A program made the translations under genes and the position numbers. Below the pieces are notes generated by a model that did not search any database, was not told the origin of the DNA, and saw nothing but the letters and a program-made list of their open reading frames with translations. Positions 26,726 through 35,422 of a stretch of 64,000 bases of DNA are shown here, in pieces. The DNA comes from Xiheibacterium sp038325765 (lineage in GTDB: Bacteria; Myxococcota_A; Polyangia; Nannocystales; Nannocystaceae), in the NCBI GenBank assembly GCA_038325765.1, contig JBBQJI010000002.1, positions 124,001 to 188,000 on the forward strand, read 5' to 3'. Within the stretch, counting starts at the first letter, position 1, and the number at the start of each line of letters is the position of its first letter.

Positions 26726-27364
26726 TCAGCCCGGCGGTTTGGGCCCGAGGTGCTGTTGCAGCTCGCGCGCCCACCGATCGAAGTTGTCCATCGTGCTCTT
26801 GAGCAGATCCTCGGACTCCGACAGCTGCACGATGATCTCGTCGAGGCGGACGCGGGCCCGCTGCAGGCGACTCTTGACCGTGCCCACCGGGGTCTCGAGC
26901 ACGTCGGCGATCTCGGCGACGCCGAGCTCCTCCCAGTAGAACAGCTCGAGGGCGACCTGCATCTCGATCGGCAGCCGCCGAAGCGCCTGCAGCAGCAGGT
27001 GCTGCTCTTGCCGCACCAGCACGGCCCGCGACGGCGACACCATACCGAGATCCGCGACCGAGGTGGCGCTGACCTCGACCGGCCCGCGGCTGCGATCGCG
27101 TTCGCGCAGGAACGAGTACAGGCGCTTGCGCGCGATCATGAACACGTAGGTGCGGAAGCTGGCGTCGCCGCGAAAACGGTCGCGGCCCTGCACCAAGCCC
27201 ATGAACGTCTGCTGGACCAGGTCCTCGGCGGCGTCGTCGACCTTGTTGCGGAAGAAGCGATACACCGCGTCGAAGTAGCGCTCGAACAGCTCGCGCCCCG
27301 CGGGCTCGTCACCCCCGCGCCAGGCTTCGAGGAGGCTGAAGTCGTCGCGGGCGGAGGTGGTCAC
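26726..27364 (-). CDS. ECF-type RNA polymerase sigma factor
   Basis: A 212-residue sigma-70 family factor. Region 2 is ELFERYFDAVYRFFRNKVDDAAEDLVQQTF through YVFMIARKRLYSFLR, and region 4 is LRRLPIEMQVALELFYWEE with ELGVAEIADVLETPVGTVKSRLQRAR. A short C-terminal tail of about 30 residues follows. The GTG at 27364 lies 16 bp after the pfkB stop. No anti-sigma factor gene is adjacent. Its stop abuts that of the convergent secreted protein with no gap. It is the third gene of an mtnP-pfkB-sigma operon. Target promoters are unknown. Confidence 0.92.
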   Translation of the reverse strand: MTTSARDDFSLLEAWRGGDEPAGRELFERYFDAVYRFFRNKVDDAAEDLVQQTFMGLVQGRDRFRGDASFRTYVFMIARKRLYSFLRERDRSRGPVEVSATSVADLGMVSPSRAVLVRQEQHLLLQALRRLPIEMQVALELFYWEELGVAEIADVLETPVGTVKSRLQRARVRLDEIIVQLSESEDLLKSTMDNFDRWARELQQHLGPKPPG

Positions 27365-27380
27365 GGGTGCACTCGGGGTT

Positions 27381-28313
27381 TCACAGGAGGTTGGCGCGGC
27401 GGAAGTCGGCCAGGCGCGCGAACGCATCGAAGCGTGCCTGGATCTCGGCGTGGTCGAGGCCGAAAACCGCATCGTACGAGAAACCCTGCACGCAGAAGCT
27501 CGCCAGGGTGGACCCGTAGATCATCGCCGTGCGCAGCTGCTCGCCGTGGGGGTCGTTCGTGCGCGCCAACCAGCCCATGAAGCCGCCGGCGAAGGCGTCA
27601 CCGGCCCCCGTGGGATCGGCGACCTCCTCGAGCGGCAGCGCCGGCGCCGCGAAGATGTCGTCGCCGTGGAAGAGCAGCGCACCGTACTCGCCACGCTTGA
27701 CCACCACGCTCTTGGGCCCGAACTTCTGCACCCCGCGCGCCGCCTTGACGAGGTTGTGCTCGCCGGTGAGCTGCATCGCCTCTTCCTCGTTGACGAGCAC
27801 GGCGTCGACCCGCGACAGCACGCGCAATAGCGAGGGTTTGGCGATGTCGATCCACAGGTTCATCGTGTCGAGCCCGATGACCCGCGGCCGCTCGAGCTGC
27901 TCGAGGACCTCGAGCTGCAGATCGGGCTGGATGTTGGCGAGGAACAGGTATTCGCTGTCGCGGTACGACGCCGGCAGCTTGGGCTTGAAGTCGGCGAACA
28001 CCCCGAGCTGGGTGTCGAGGGTGTCGCGTGCGTTCATGTTGTCGTGGTAGCGGCCCTTCCAGCGGAAGGTCTTGCCGTCGACGATCCCGAGGCCCTCGAG
28101 ATCGACGCCCGCGCACTTCAGATCGGTGATCGCTTGCTCGGGGAAGTCGCGCCCGACCACGCCGACCAAGCGCACCGGCGCGAGATACGACGCGGCCATC
28201 GAGAAGAACGTGCCCGAGCCACCGACGGCCTCGGGGCGCTCGGCCCTCGGCGTGATGACCCAGTCGATGGCAACGCTACCGACGACGAGCAAGCGGGAGT
28301 GGGGTGCGGTCAT
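27381..28313 (-). CDS. PfkB-family sugar/nucleoside kinase
   Basis: A 310-residue ribokinase-family enzyme. The N-terminal motif region is VGGSGTFFSMAASYLAPV, a GLGIVDGKTFRWKGRYHDNMN segment follows, and the ATP/catalytic motif is DPTGAGDAFAGGFMG with the catalytic Asp. The family phosphorylates hydroxymethyl groups of sugars or nucleosides using ATP. Its place after a methylthioadenosine phosphorylase gene suggests purine or ribose salvage, for example of adenosine or a ribose derivative, but the substrate is not fixed by sequence. Confidence 0.9.
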   Translation of the reverse strand: MTAPHSRLLVVGSVAIDWVITPRAERPEAVGGSGTFFSMAASYLAPVRLVGVVGRDFPEQAITDLKCAGVDLEGLGIVDGKTFRWKGRYHDNMNARDTLDTQLGVFADFKPKLPASYRDSEYLFLANIQPDLQLEVLEQLERPRVIGLDTMNLWIDIAKPSLLRVLSRVDAVLVNEEEAMQLTGEHNLVKAARGVQKFGPKSVVVKRGEYGALLFHGDDIFAAPALPLEEVADPTGAGDAFAGGFMGWLARTNDPHGEQLRTAMIYGSTLASFCVQGFSYDAVFGLDHAEIQARFDAFARLADFRRANLL

Positions 28314-28340
28314 GGCGTTCGTGTCCTTGCAGAGCTGACG

Positions 28341-29249
28341 TCAGAGGTAGTGGCCGACGATGAGATCGAGGCGCTCGCGCGCTGCCGCTGGGATCTCCGC
28401 GGGATCGGTCATGGTGGCGTGCTCGACCGATCGGGGATACGGGAGTTCGGCGGTGGTCACCGGCATGGCTGCCACGAGCTCGAGGATCGCGCGCTGGGCG
28501 AGTTCGACGTTGTGGGCGACGGTGGCCATCACAGCCAGGACACTCACCTCCGCCTGCGCCTGGTGCCAGCAGTCGTAGTCGGTCGCCAACGCCAGCACCG
28601 CATAGCCGATCTCGGCCTCGCGGGCGAGCTTGGCCTCGGGCAGCGCCGTCATGCCGATGATCGACGCCCCCCAGCTGCGATACAGGTGTGACTCGGCCTT
28701 GGTCGAGAACGCGGGGCCCTCGATCACCACCAAGGTGCCGCCGTCGTGGACGGTGGCGCCGGCGCGCTGTGCCGCCGCCAGGGCGAGCTTGCGGAACGGC
28801 TCGGTGGTGGGCTCGCCGAACTGCACGTGGGCGACGACGCCATCACCGAAGAACGTCGAGGCCCGCGCGCGCGTGCGGTCGATGAACTGATCGGGGAATA
28901 CCACGTGGCCGGGCACGATCTCCTCGCGGAGCGAGCCGACGGCCGACACGCTGAGCAGGTGGGTGACGCCGAGCTGCTTGAAGCCGTGGACGTTGGCGCG
29001 GTAGTCGACCTCGCTGGGCAACAGTCGGTGGCCATGGCCGTGGCGCGCGAGGAAGACGGTCTCCAGCGGCGGCCCGTCGGGGCGGGGCAGCTCGGCCGTC
29101 GTGTACGGACCGCTCGGCGCTCCGAACGGCGTGCAAACCTCGACCGTGGTGCCCTCGGCCAACGCCGGCATGCGGTATAGACCCGAGCCGCCGACGACAC
29201 CGAGGACGACACGCTCGCGGGCGGCGGGCGATGCAGGATGGACGGGCAT
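28341..29249 (-). CDS. mtnP: S-methyl-5'-thioadenosine phosphorylase
   Basis: A 302-residue nucleoside phosphorylase of the MTAP/PNP type II family, cleaving methylthioadenosine to adenine and methylthioribose-1-phosphate. Visible motifs are LGVVGGSGLY, RHGHGHRLLPSEVDYRAN, SAVGSLREEI, the DQFIDRT block, EGPAFSTKAES and IGMTALPEAKLAREAEIGY, and TDYDCWH with the base-recognition Asp residues typical of MTAP. Length is normal. It is first in the mtnP-pfkB-sigma operon. Confidence 0.95.
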   Translation of the reverse strand: MPVHPASPAARERVVLGVVGGSGLYRMPALAEGTTVEVCTPFGAPSGPYTTAELPRPDGPPLETVFLARHGHGHRLLPSEVDYRANVHGFKQLGVTHLLSVSAVGSLREEIVPGHVVFPDQFIDRTRARASTFFGDGVVAHVQFGEPTTEPFRKLALAAAQRAGATVHDGGTLVVIEGPAFSTKAESHLYRSWGASIIGMTALPEAKLAREAEIGYAVLALATDYDCWHQAQAEVSVLAVMATVAHNVELAQRAILELVAAMPVTTAELPYPRSVEHATMTDPAEIPAAARERLDLIVGHYL

Positions 29250-29345
29250 GCGCGCGGCAGCATAGACCAGCTGGCGCGGGCCGGCGACCGTGCCGACGTC
29301 GCCGAGGGGCCGCGCCCAGATCGCCCGCGCCGGATCGGCCGCGAA

Positions 29346-31019
29346 TCAGGGCACGACGAGGACCACCAGCACGAAGCGTCCGTCGGTCGCGCGGGCGATC
29401 CCGATACCGAGCTCGAGCACCGGCTGTCGCCACAAAGCCACCCCCGACAGCGCATCGAAATCGGCGCTCTCCACCAGGTGCTGCTCGACACCCTCGTGGC
29501 CCTGGGCGAACACGCGCTGCTCCCACTGCCGCGGGGCCGCGCGGCCCCGCGCCTGCGCAGCCGCGAGCTCGTCGGCGACGGCGTCCAGTCCGTCGCTCCA
29601 CGTCGCCGGTGCGAGACCGGCATCGCTGCGGAGGCGATCGATCCGGCGGCGCAGCGTGGGCACGAGGGCCGCGGCCGCGGGCGCCCCTTCGCCCGGCGGC
29701 CGGTGGAAATTCTGGGTGAGGAACACCGGCCGTGGCGATCCGGGCGCTTCGCTCTCGAGCGGCCCGAACACCACGCCGATGCCGACGTGGGTGACGTCGG
29801 TCGCGATCATGTTGGCGCGGTGGCCGGGGCTGCGCAGCAGGCTGTCGTGGATGCCGGCGGGGCCGTAGCCGCGGGCGACGTTCTCGCGGACGATCGTCGA
29901 GGCGATCTTGGCCCGCGCATGACGAGCGGCGACGTCACCCGTGGTCGGTGAGACGTGGCCGACGAAACCGGCGCCGCGCATGTCGGCGCTGTGGGCCTGC
30001 GCGATCGCGGCGGCGCGATCGTCCCAGAGCAGCGCCGGCAAGCCCCGCGCTGCGCGGAGCTCGTTGAGGAAGTGGAAGTTGGCCAACGCGATGTCGTCAG
30101 CCGTGATCTCGGGACCGATGCGCTCGATCTCGGCGACGATCGACGCGGGCGCCGACACCCCGCAGAACAGCGGGAAGATCGCCGCGACCTCGACGCCGTG
30201 GACGCCGTCGGCGAGCACCTCGACCTGGTAGACGCCGTCGCCCGCGTCACAGGCGAACGGCGCGACCAAGGTGCCATCGGCGGCGACGCGTCCCGCCAGA
30301 CGCCGCGAGTGACCGGCGGGCAGCGTGACCTCGATCGACGGATCGCGACGGGCCCCGAGCAGCGACACCCGCAGCTCCGCAGTGCCGCGCGTGCGCAGGC
30401 GGGACGGCACCGGATCGAGTTCGACGGCGCGCTCGAGCACGCCGACCATCATCCGCGTCGCCCCCGAGGGCGCGCGGGCCACCCCCACGCCGACGCGCAT
30501 CGACGGCGAGCGGGCGACGCTCTGCGCCACACCGTCCACCAGGCTCGCGATGGCGTCTTCACACGGCGGTGACAGACGCTCGAGACAACGCGCCGGATCA
30601 CCCGCGAACTCGACCACGACCAGTCGCGGCGCCGGATCGATGACGCCGGCCCAGGCCAGCACGCCGTCGGTGAGCGCGGCGGGGATGTTGGCATGCTGCG
30701 GCGCGAGGCCGGCGAGCTCGCGGATCGCCCGCGACAGCCCGAGGTCGGGCACGAAGCCCAGCGCAGCGAGGCGCCCGGCGATCTCGGCCTCGACGGTCCC
30801 GAGCCGATGGTTCGGCGCCGCGCCGTAGTGACTCGCCCACGGGCCTCGCGGCCGCACCTCCAGCGGCGTGCGCTCGATGCCCGACAGCGCGTCGCGGATC
30901 GCCGCCGGCGAGACCGCACCGCGGGCGCCGTCAGGCTCGCATGCGGCCACCATCAGGCACGCCGCCACCGCGAGGCACCCGCGGCAGACCAGCGACGCTG
31001 CCCTCCGTGGCGCGCTCAC
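29346..31019 (-). CDS. CAP-domain (SCP/PR1) lipoprotein
   Basis: A 557-residue lipoprotein. The GTG at 31019 overlaps the preceding stop, and the signal ends CLMVAAC. The first ~290 residues are an unknown Ala-rich region. The CAP domain spans about 310-430 with the classic motifs LNELRAARGLPAL, HSADMRGAGFVGHVSP, VRENVARGY and SPGHRANM followed by HVGIGVVFG. The last ~110 residues form a further alpha/beta segment. Bacterial CAP proteins are extracytoplasmic; some bind lipids or peptides, and catalysis is not established. It is last in the kinase operon starting at 34620. Confidence 0.85.
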   Translation of the reverse strand: MSAPRRAASLVCRGCLAVAACLMVAACEPDGARGAVSPAAIRDALSGIERTPLEVRPRGPWASHYGAAPNHRLGTVEAEIAGRLAALGFVPDLGLSRAIRELAGLAPQHANIPAALTDGVLAWAGVIDPAPRLVVVEFAGDPARCLERLSPPCEDAIASLVDGVAQSVARSPSMRVGVGVARAPSGATRMMVGVLERAVELDPVPSRLRTRGTAELRVSLLGARRDPSIEVTLPAGHSRRLAGRVAADGTLVAPFACDAGDGVYQVEVLADGVHGVEVAAIFPLFCGVSAPASIVAEIERIGPEITADDIALANFHFLNELRAARGLPALLWDDRAAAIAQAHSADMRGAGFVGHVSPTTGDVAARHARAKIASTIVRENVARGYGPAGIHDSLLRSPGHRANMIATDVTHVGIGVVFGPLESEAPGSPRPVFLTQNFHRPPGEGAPAAAALVPTLRRRIDRLRSDAGLAPATWSDGLDAVADELAAAQARGRAAPRQWEQRVFAQGHEGVEQHLVESADFDALSGVALWRQPVLELGIGIARATDGRFVLVVLVVP

Positions 31020-32188
31020 GGTGCGAGCTCCAGCACCGCAGCGTGCTCGGGAGCATGGAAGTCGGGGATCCGCGTGGGCGCCAGCGACGACGCGGTGGGC
31101 GGCCCCCGCCGCGGCCTGTCGAGGCGGAACGCGTTGATGCGCGTGGTCGTGCCGACGTCCGGCGGACACGCCAGGGCGGTGTGCTCGCAGATCATCGCGA
31201 ACGGCACCGCCATCTCGACCACCCAGCCGCGGTCGCGATCGTCGCGACGAAGCGCGGTGCCGTCGACCGTCACCGCCGCCTGCCACTGCCCGTCCCAGCG
31301 CTCGTCACCGCGGCGGTACTCGTCGAAGCGCGCGTCGAAGGTCACACCGCGCGGCGACACCTGCAGTTCGAGGTAGCGGCGGCGGGACGCGTCGCCGAAC
31401 AGGAACAGCTCGAAGGCCTCTGCTTTCCACAGCGGATCGTCGTGGCCCTCGTACTGCGACCAGATGTCGTCGTCGTCCATCCGCGCGGCCACGTACAGGG
31501 CCGTGGTATCCCATGCCAAGAGCACCGTGGTGGCGTGGCCCGAGGTCGGCTCACCCTCGAGGCTGTCGCCGAGCAGGTAGGCGATCGCGTCTTCCCACAC
31601 CGGCTCGTCGAGGGCGCCGTCGATGACGGGCGGATCGCTCGTGCGGCGGGCGACGACGCGGATCGGCGTGTCGACGACGTCGACGATCCCCGCAGTGCCG
31701 AGTCCATCGCGGGTCCGCGGTCCAGCGATCGCCGGGACGATCGCGTCGCCGTCGCGGCGGGAGACCGTGACCATCGCGGTCCGCGGGTGCCACGGCTGGG
31801 CGACCGCCAGCTGCAGCTCCACCACCCCCTTTGCGGCGTCCACAGCCTGCCGCGAGACGCGTGGATCGTCTGGCCGCGCCGCCTGCTCGGCATCGACACC
31901 GCTGCCGAGCGCCAGCTCGCGCCCGCCGATCCGCGGCGGCCACAGCGCCGCCTCGAGCCCGACCGGCGTTGCGGCCTCGACCTCCAGCACGACGTGCACC
32001 AGATCGCCCGGCGTCACCAGATCGGGGAGCAGCGAGATCACGCGCACGCGCGTGCCGTCGGCGTAGTCGATCACGGCGAGCGCGTCACCCTCGACGGCGG
32101 CCACCGGCGCATCGCCGGCACACGCACCGGCCGCTGCGAGCAGACCGGCCAGCTTGCCGCGCACGCCATGCAATGCGCTCTCCGTCAC
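31016..32188 (-). CDS. lipoprotein with CBM9/DOMON-like sugar-binding domain
   Basis: A 390-residue protein. The GTG at 32188 lies 2 bp past the previous stop; an in-frame GTG at 32164 gives a shorter signal (VRGKLAGLLAAAGAC). Both give a lipobox at LAAAGAC. The C-terminal ~210 residues resemble the family 9-like carbohydrate-binding fold: PPVIDGALDEPVWEDA, VLLAWDTTALYVAARMDD, KAEAFELFLFGD and YLELQVSPRGVTFDARF. The N-terminal part is unassigned beta-rich sequence. Such domains bind sugars or haem-like ligands at the cell surface. It overlaps the CAP gene by 4 nt. Confidence 0.75.
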   Translation of the reverse strand: MTESALHGVRGKLAGLLAAAGACAGDAPVAAVEGDALAVIDYADGTRVRVISLLPDLVTPGDLVHVVLEVEAATPVGLEAALWPPRIGGRELALGSGVDAEQAARPDDPRVSRQAVDAAKGVVELQLAVAQPWHPRTAMVTVSRRDGDAIVPAIAGPRTRDGLGTAGIVDVVDTPIRVVARRTSDPPVIDGALDEPVWEDAIAYLLGDSLEGEPTSGHATTVLLAWDTTALYVAARMDDDDIWSQYEGHDDPLWKAEAFELFLFGDASRRRYLELQVSPRGVTFDARFDEYRRGDERWDGQWQAAVTVDGTALRRDDRDRGWVVEMAVPFAMICEHTALACPPDVGTTTRINAFRLDRPRRGPPTASSLAPTRIPDFHAPEHAAVLELAP

Positions 32189-32190
32189 GT

Positions 32191-32916
32191 TCAGAACCGC
32201 AGGCCTGGACCCGCCATCGGCAGGCGTCCCATGCGATCGAGGGCGTCGGGCTTGTCGTCGCGTGACGCCTTGATCGCGATCCCGGTGACCGCGGCGGCCG
32301 AGGCCGCGATAGCGGCCAGCGTCACCCAGAAATACCACTTGCGGACGATGCGATCGTCACGGTTGGCCTGGCCTGGAGCGGGAGGGGCCGACGGCTTGCT
32401 GGTGACGGGCTCGCTCGGCCCGTCCCATTTGGCGTCGAGCGCCACGCGGTGCGTGGACGCGCCCTCGTCGGCGACGGCGCCACGCGATCGCTCGCGCACG
32501 CGCGCGAGATCGTCGTTGACGCGCGCGCGGGCGCCGGCATCGTCCGGGCCGAGCGCGGCGAGTTCGGCGTCGTAGGCGGCCTCGGCAGCCGCGAAGTCCC
32601 CTGCCCGCTCGGCGAGCTGCGCGACTGTGCGATGGTGCTCGGGCGTCGGCTCGCTCGTCGCAGTCTCGACCGCCTGCTCACGCAGCGCGGTGAGGTCGTT
32701 CGGATCGCCGGTCGGCGGCGCGGCGGTCGCGGGCGTCGGTGCCTCGGCGGCGGGCGGCGGCGCGGCGGCGGCGGGCGGCGGCGCGGCGGCGGGCGCCGTA
32801 TCGGTCAAGGCTGTCGACGCCGGTGCGATCCGCAATCCGGCGTGAGCCGGTGCGGACCACAGGATCGCGCACACGAGCGCGACGGCGGGGATCTTCGCGA
32901 GGGGTCGGGCGATCAT
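32191..32916 (-). CDS. signal-peptide protein with helical repeat and C-terminal membrane helix
   Basis: A 241-residue protein. It has a signal peptide (cleavage likely after SAPAHA), a long Ala/Pro-rich linker with AAAPPP runs, a TPR-like helical pair (HRTVAQLAERAGDFAAAEAAYDAELAAL), then a membrane helix (WYFWVTLAAIAASAAAVTGIAI) near residue 190 and a basic tail. I recognise no family. It sits 6 bp after the kinase gene and 2 bp before the CBM9-like lipoprotein gene, so it is probably part of the same envelope signalling unit. Confidence 0.65.
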   Translation of the reverse strand: MIARPLAKIPAVALVCAILWSAPAHAGLRIAPASTALTDTAPAAAPPPAAAAPPPAAEAPTPATAAPPTGDPNDLTALREQAVETATSEPTPEHHRTVAQLAERAGDFAAAEAAYDAELAALGPDDAGARARVNDDLARVRERSRGAVADEGASTHRVALDAKWDGPSEPVTSKPSAPPAPGQANRDDRIVRKWYFWVTLAAIAASAAAVTGIAIKASRDDKPDALDRMGRLPMAGPGLRF

Positions 32917-32922
32917 CGTGCG

Positions 32923-34620
32923 TCACTTGAGCGGGGGTGGACGCGGGCCGCCAGCAGCGGGCGCGCGGGGCGTGGTCGACTTGGGCTTGGGTCGGCGGCG
33001 CTTGATGGGTATCGCGGCCGGCGGTTGGGCGCCATCGTCTCGGGTCACCGACGGTGTCGCCGGCGGCGGGGGTGGATCGGGCGTGGGCCAAGGCGCCACC
33101 GCGGGCGCGATCGGGGCGGGCGGCGTCACCGCTGCGGGTCTCACCGCTGCAGGCGTCGCGACCGCCGCCGGCGGCGATGCGGCCGGCGCCACGGACGGCA
33201 CCGAATCGGCTGTCCCAGCGCCACCGCGGGCGATCGCCCACCCCGCGCTCGCGCCTCCGCAGACCACCGCCATGGCGATGAGCAGCGGCGTGCCGCGCCA
33301 CCGCTTCACCGGGGGCAGGCCGTCGCGCATCCCGTTGGAGCCGAGCGCGCGCGTCGGCGCCGACACCCGCTGCACGATCGCCGCATCGTTGCTCGCCGCA
33401 CTGCGTCTCGCCGCACCGTCGCCCACGATCCCCGTGGCGCCGGGCACCGCAGTGGGCCGCGCGCTGATCTCGTCGATGGCCACGGTCGCGCCGCCGCGCT
33501 CGGCCGCGCCCCGCGGCCCCGTCAGCACGCGCGCGATCGCGGCGCCCTCGTCCTGCATGCAGCGCTCGATCGCCGCGGCGACCGTGGCCGCATCGGCGGG
33601 CCGCGCCTGGGGATCCTTGGCCAGCAGCGCCATCGTGAGCTGCGCGATTCCGTCGGGGATGTCGCGTCCGGCGGCAGCCTGCCGTGGATCGAGCGGCATC
33701 TCCCGGACGTGCTTGACCAGTACCCCCATGTAGTTGGCGTCGAGAAACGGCAGCGTGCCGGTGAGGATCTCGTAGAGCACGACACCGAGGCTGTACAGAT
33801 CGGCGCGGCCATCGAGCGGCCGGCCCAGCGCGCGCTCGGGCGCCAGATAGTACGGCGTGCCGAGCAGGGTGCCGGCCGCGGTCGCGATCGCGGTGTGATC
33901 GGTGGTGGAGATCTTCGCGATCCCGAAGTCGAGGATCTTTGGTTGCACGCGTCCGTCGGTCCCGCGGTGCAAGAACAGATTCGCGGGTTTGAGATCGCGG
34001 TGCACCACACCCGCGGCGTGGGCCGCATGCAGGCCCCGACACAGCTCGAGCAACCACGGCAGCACTTCGGTGAGCCGTCCGGGGCGTTCGAGCCAATCCT
34101 CGAGCGACTCGCCGCGCAGCAGCTCCATCACCATGTAGGCGAGGCCCGACTGCGGCGCCGCGAAGTCGGTGATGCCGACGATCGCCGGGTGGCCGACGCG
34201 GCTCGCCGCCTCGGCCTCCTGACGAAACCGAGCCTGCAGATCGCCGCTGCGCCTGTCGCCGCGTAGCACCTTCACCGCCACGCGCAGGCGCAGCGCGACA
34301 TGCTCGGCCTCGTAGACGCGCCCCATGCCACCGGCGCCGAGCTCACGCACGATGCGATGGCGCTCGCCGACGATCGTGCCCGGCGGCAGCACGTCGTCGA
34401 CGCCGGTTCGATCGTCGGCTCCGAAGCGAAACGGACGGGTCTCGCTGCGACCAGCGGGGGCAGCGGCGCCATCTGGGCCCTGCCGCCCACCCACGCCTCC
34501 CGTGGATTCTGCCGCCGTGCCGTCGGAGATAGGGGTCTCGACCGATGCGGACGCGGCGGTGGGCGCATCGGGTCGCCACAACGCGGTCGCCGACGGTGAC
34601 CCCGCACTCACGCATCGCAC
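32923..34620 (-). CDS. transmembrane Ser/Thr protein kinase
   Basis: A 565-residue Hanks-type kinase, first gene of a four-gene operon. The kinase domain runs from about residue 85 to 350: ELGAGGMGRVYEAEH, VAVKVL, HRDLKPANLFL, ILDFGIAK and GTPYYLAPERA, all intact. A linker and a membrane helix (PLLIAMAVVCGGASAGWAIA) near residue 450 follow, then a Pro/Ala-rich tail with basic patches (IKRRRPKPK). The ATG at 34620 is used. The operon partners are all envelope proteins, so the kinase may pass an envelope signal inward. Confidence 0.93.
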   Translation of the reverse strand: MRCVSAGSPSATALWRPDAPTAASASVETPISDGTAAESTGGVGGRQGPDGAAAPAGRSETRPFRFGADDRTGVDDVLPPGTIVGERHRIVRELGAGGMGRVYEAEHVALRLRVAVKVLRGDRRSGDLQARFRQEAEAASRVGHPAIVGITDFAAPQSGLAYMVMELLRGESLEDWLERPGRLTEVLPWLLELCRGLHAAHAAGVVHRDLKPANLFLHRGTDGRVQPKILDFGIAKISTTDHTAIATAAGTLLGTPYYLAPERALGRPLDGRADLYSLGVVLYEILTGTLPFLDANYMGVLVKHVREMPLDPRQAAAGRDIPDGIAQLTMALLAKDPQARPADAATVAAAIERCMQDEGAAIARVLTGPRGAAERGGATVAIDEISARPTAVPGATGIVGDGAARRSAASNDAAIVQRVSAPTRALGSNGMRDGLPPVKRWRGTPLLIAMAVVCGGASAGWAIARGGAGTADSVPSVAPAASPPAAVATPAAVRPAAVTPPAPIAPAVAPWPTPDPPPPPATPSVTRDDGAQPPAAIPIKRRRPKPKSTTPRAPAAGGPRPPPLK

Positions 34621-34660
34621 GGTACCACCGGGGCCCGCCTGGTGCTATACGCGCCGGGGG

Positions 34661-35401
34661 ATGACCGCTGCGTCCGACAAGCTCGAGACACTGCTGCGCC
34701 GACTCGAGCGCACCGGCGCCGAGCCGGCACGGCTCGACGCGCTGCGCTGTGCACAGCAGTTCAAGCGCAGCTGGATCGAGCTCGCCGGCAAGCTGGTCGC
34801 GCTCCGCCGCTCGCGCGCCCACGAAGGGTGGGGCTACGAGGATTTCTATCTCTACTGCGCCGAGGAGCTCCAGCTCCGCAAGCCCACCGTCGACAAGCTG
34901 ACGATCTCGTTCTCGACGCTCGAGCGCGTCGCGCCGCAGGTGCTCAACTGGGACGGCGTCGCCAAGACGATCCCGAGCTACGAAGCCGTCGACTACTTGT
35001 CGAAGGCGATGCGTCTGCCGCCGGGTCGCGACGAGCCCGAAGACGCCCGCCCGCGGCGCAAGCCCGACGGACCCGAGCCGCCGCGCGAGGTGATCAAGGA
35101 GCTTCGGCAAGCGGTGTTCGACGAGGGCCAGACGGTCGCCGAGCTGCGCAAGCGCTTCGATCCGATGCTGTGGCCGCGACCCAAGGGCGCCGACAAGCTC
35201 GACGCGATCGTCCGCGCCGGCGGCTATGCACGCAAGCTCGCCGAGGCGCTGACGGAGGTCGAGGGCCTCTCCGACAAGCGCGTGTCGGCGGTCGAGCAGC
35301 AGCTCGGCGCACTGCGCCAGGAGCTCGATGCCCTCGCCGAGCCCCTGCGCGAGAAGGTCGAGCGCAGCAAGAAGCGCGCGGTCACTGCGGAGCGCAACTA
35401 G
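34661..35401 (+). CDS. helical protein of unknown function
   Basis: A 246-residue soluble protein, divergent from the kinase operon. The ATG at 34661 follows a G-rich stretch (GGGGG) that can serve as ribosome site. It is helix-rich: FKRSWIELAGKLVALRRSRAHEGWGYEDFYLYCAEELQL, a middle with Pro/Asp/Arg, and a long C-terminal coiled-coil-like part (VEQQLGALRQELDALAEPLREKVERSKKRA). I recognise no domain. The W-G-Y-x-D-F-Y-x-Y-C block resembles conserved hypothetical proteins of myxobacteria. Confidence 0.7.
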   Translation: MTAASDKLETLLRRLERTGAEPARLDALRCAQQFKRSWIELAGKLVALRRSRAHEGWGYEDFYLYCAEELQLRKPTVDKLTISFSTLERVAPQVLNWDGVAKTIPSYEAVDYLSKAMRLPPGRDEPEDARPRRKPDGPEPPREVIKELRQAVFDEGQTVAELRKRFDPMLWPRPKGADKLDAIVRAGGYARKLAEALTEVEGLSDKRVSAVEQQLGALRQELDALAEPLREKVERSKKRAVTAERN

Positions 35402-35422
35402 CGAGCACGGGGCGAGGCGAGC

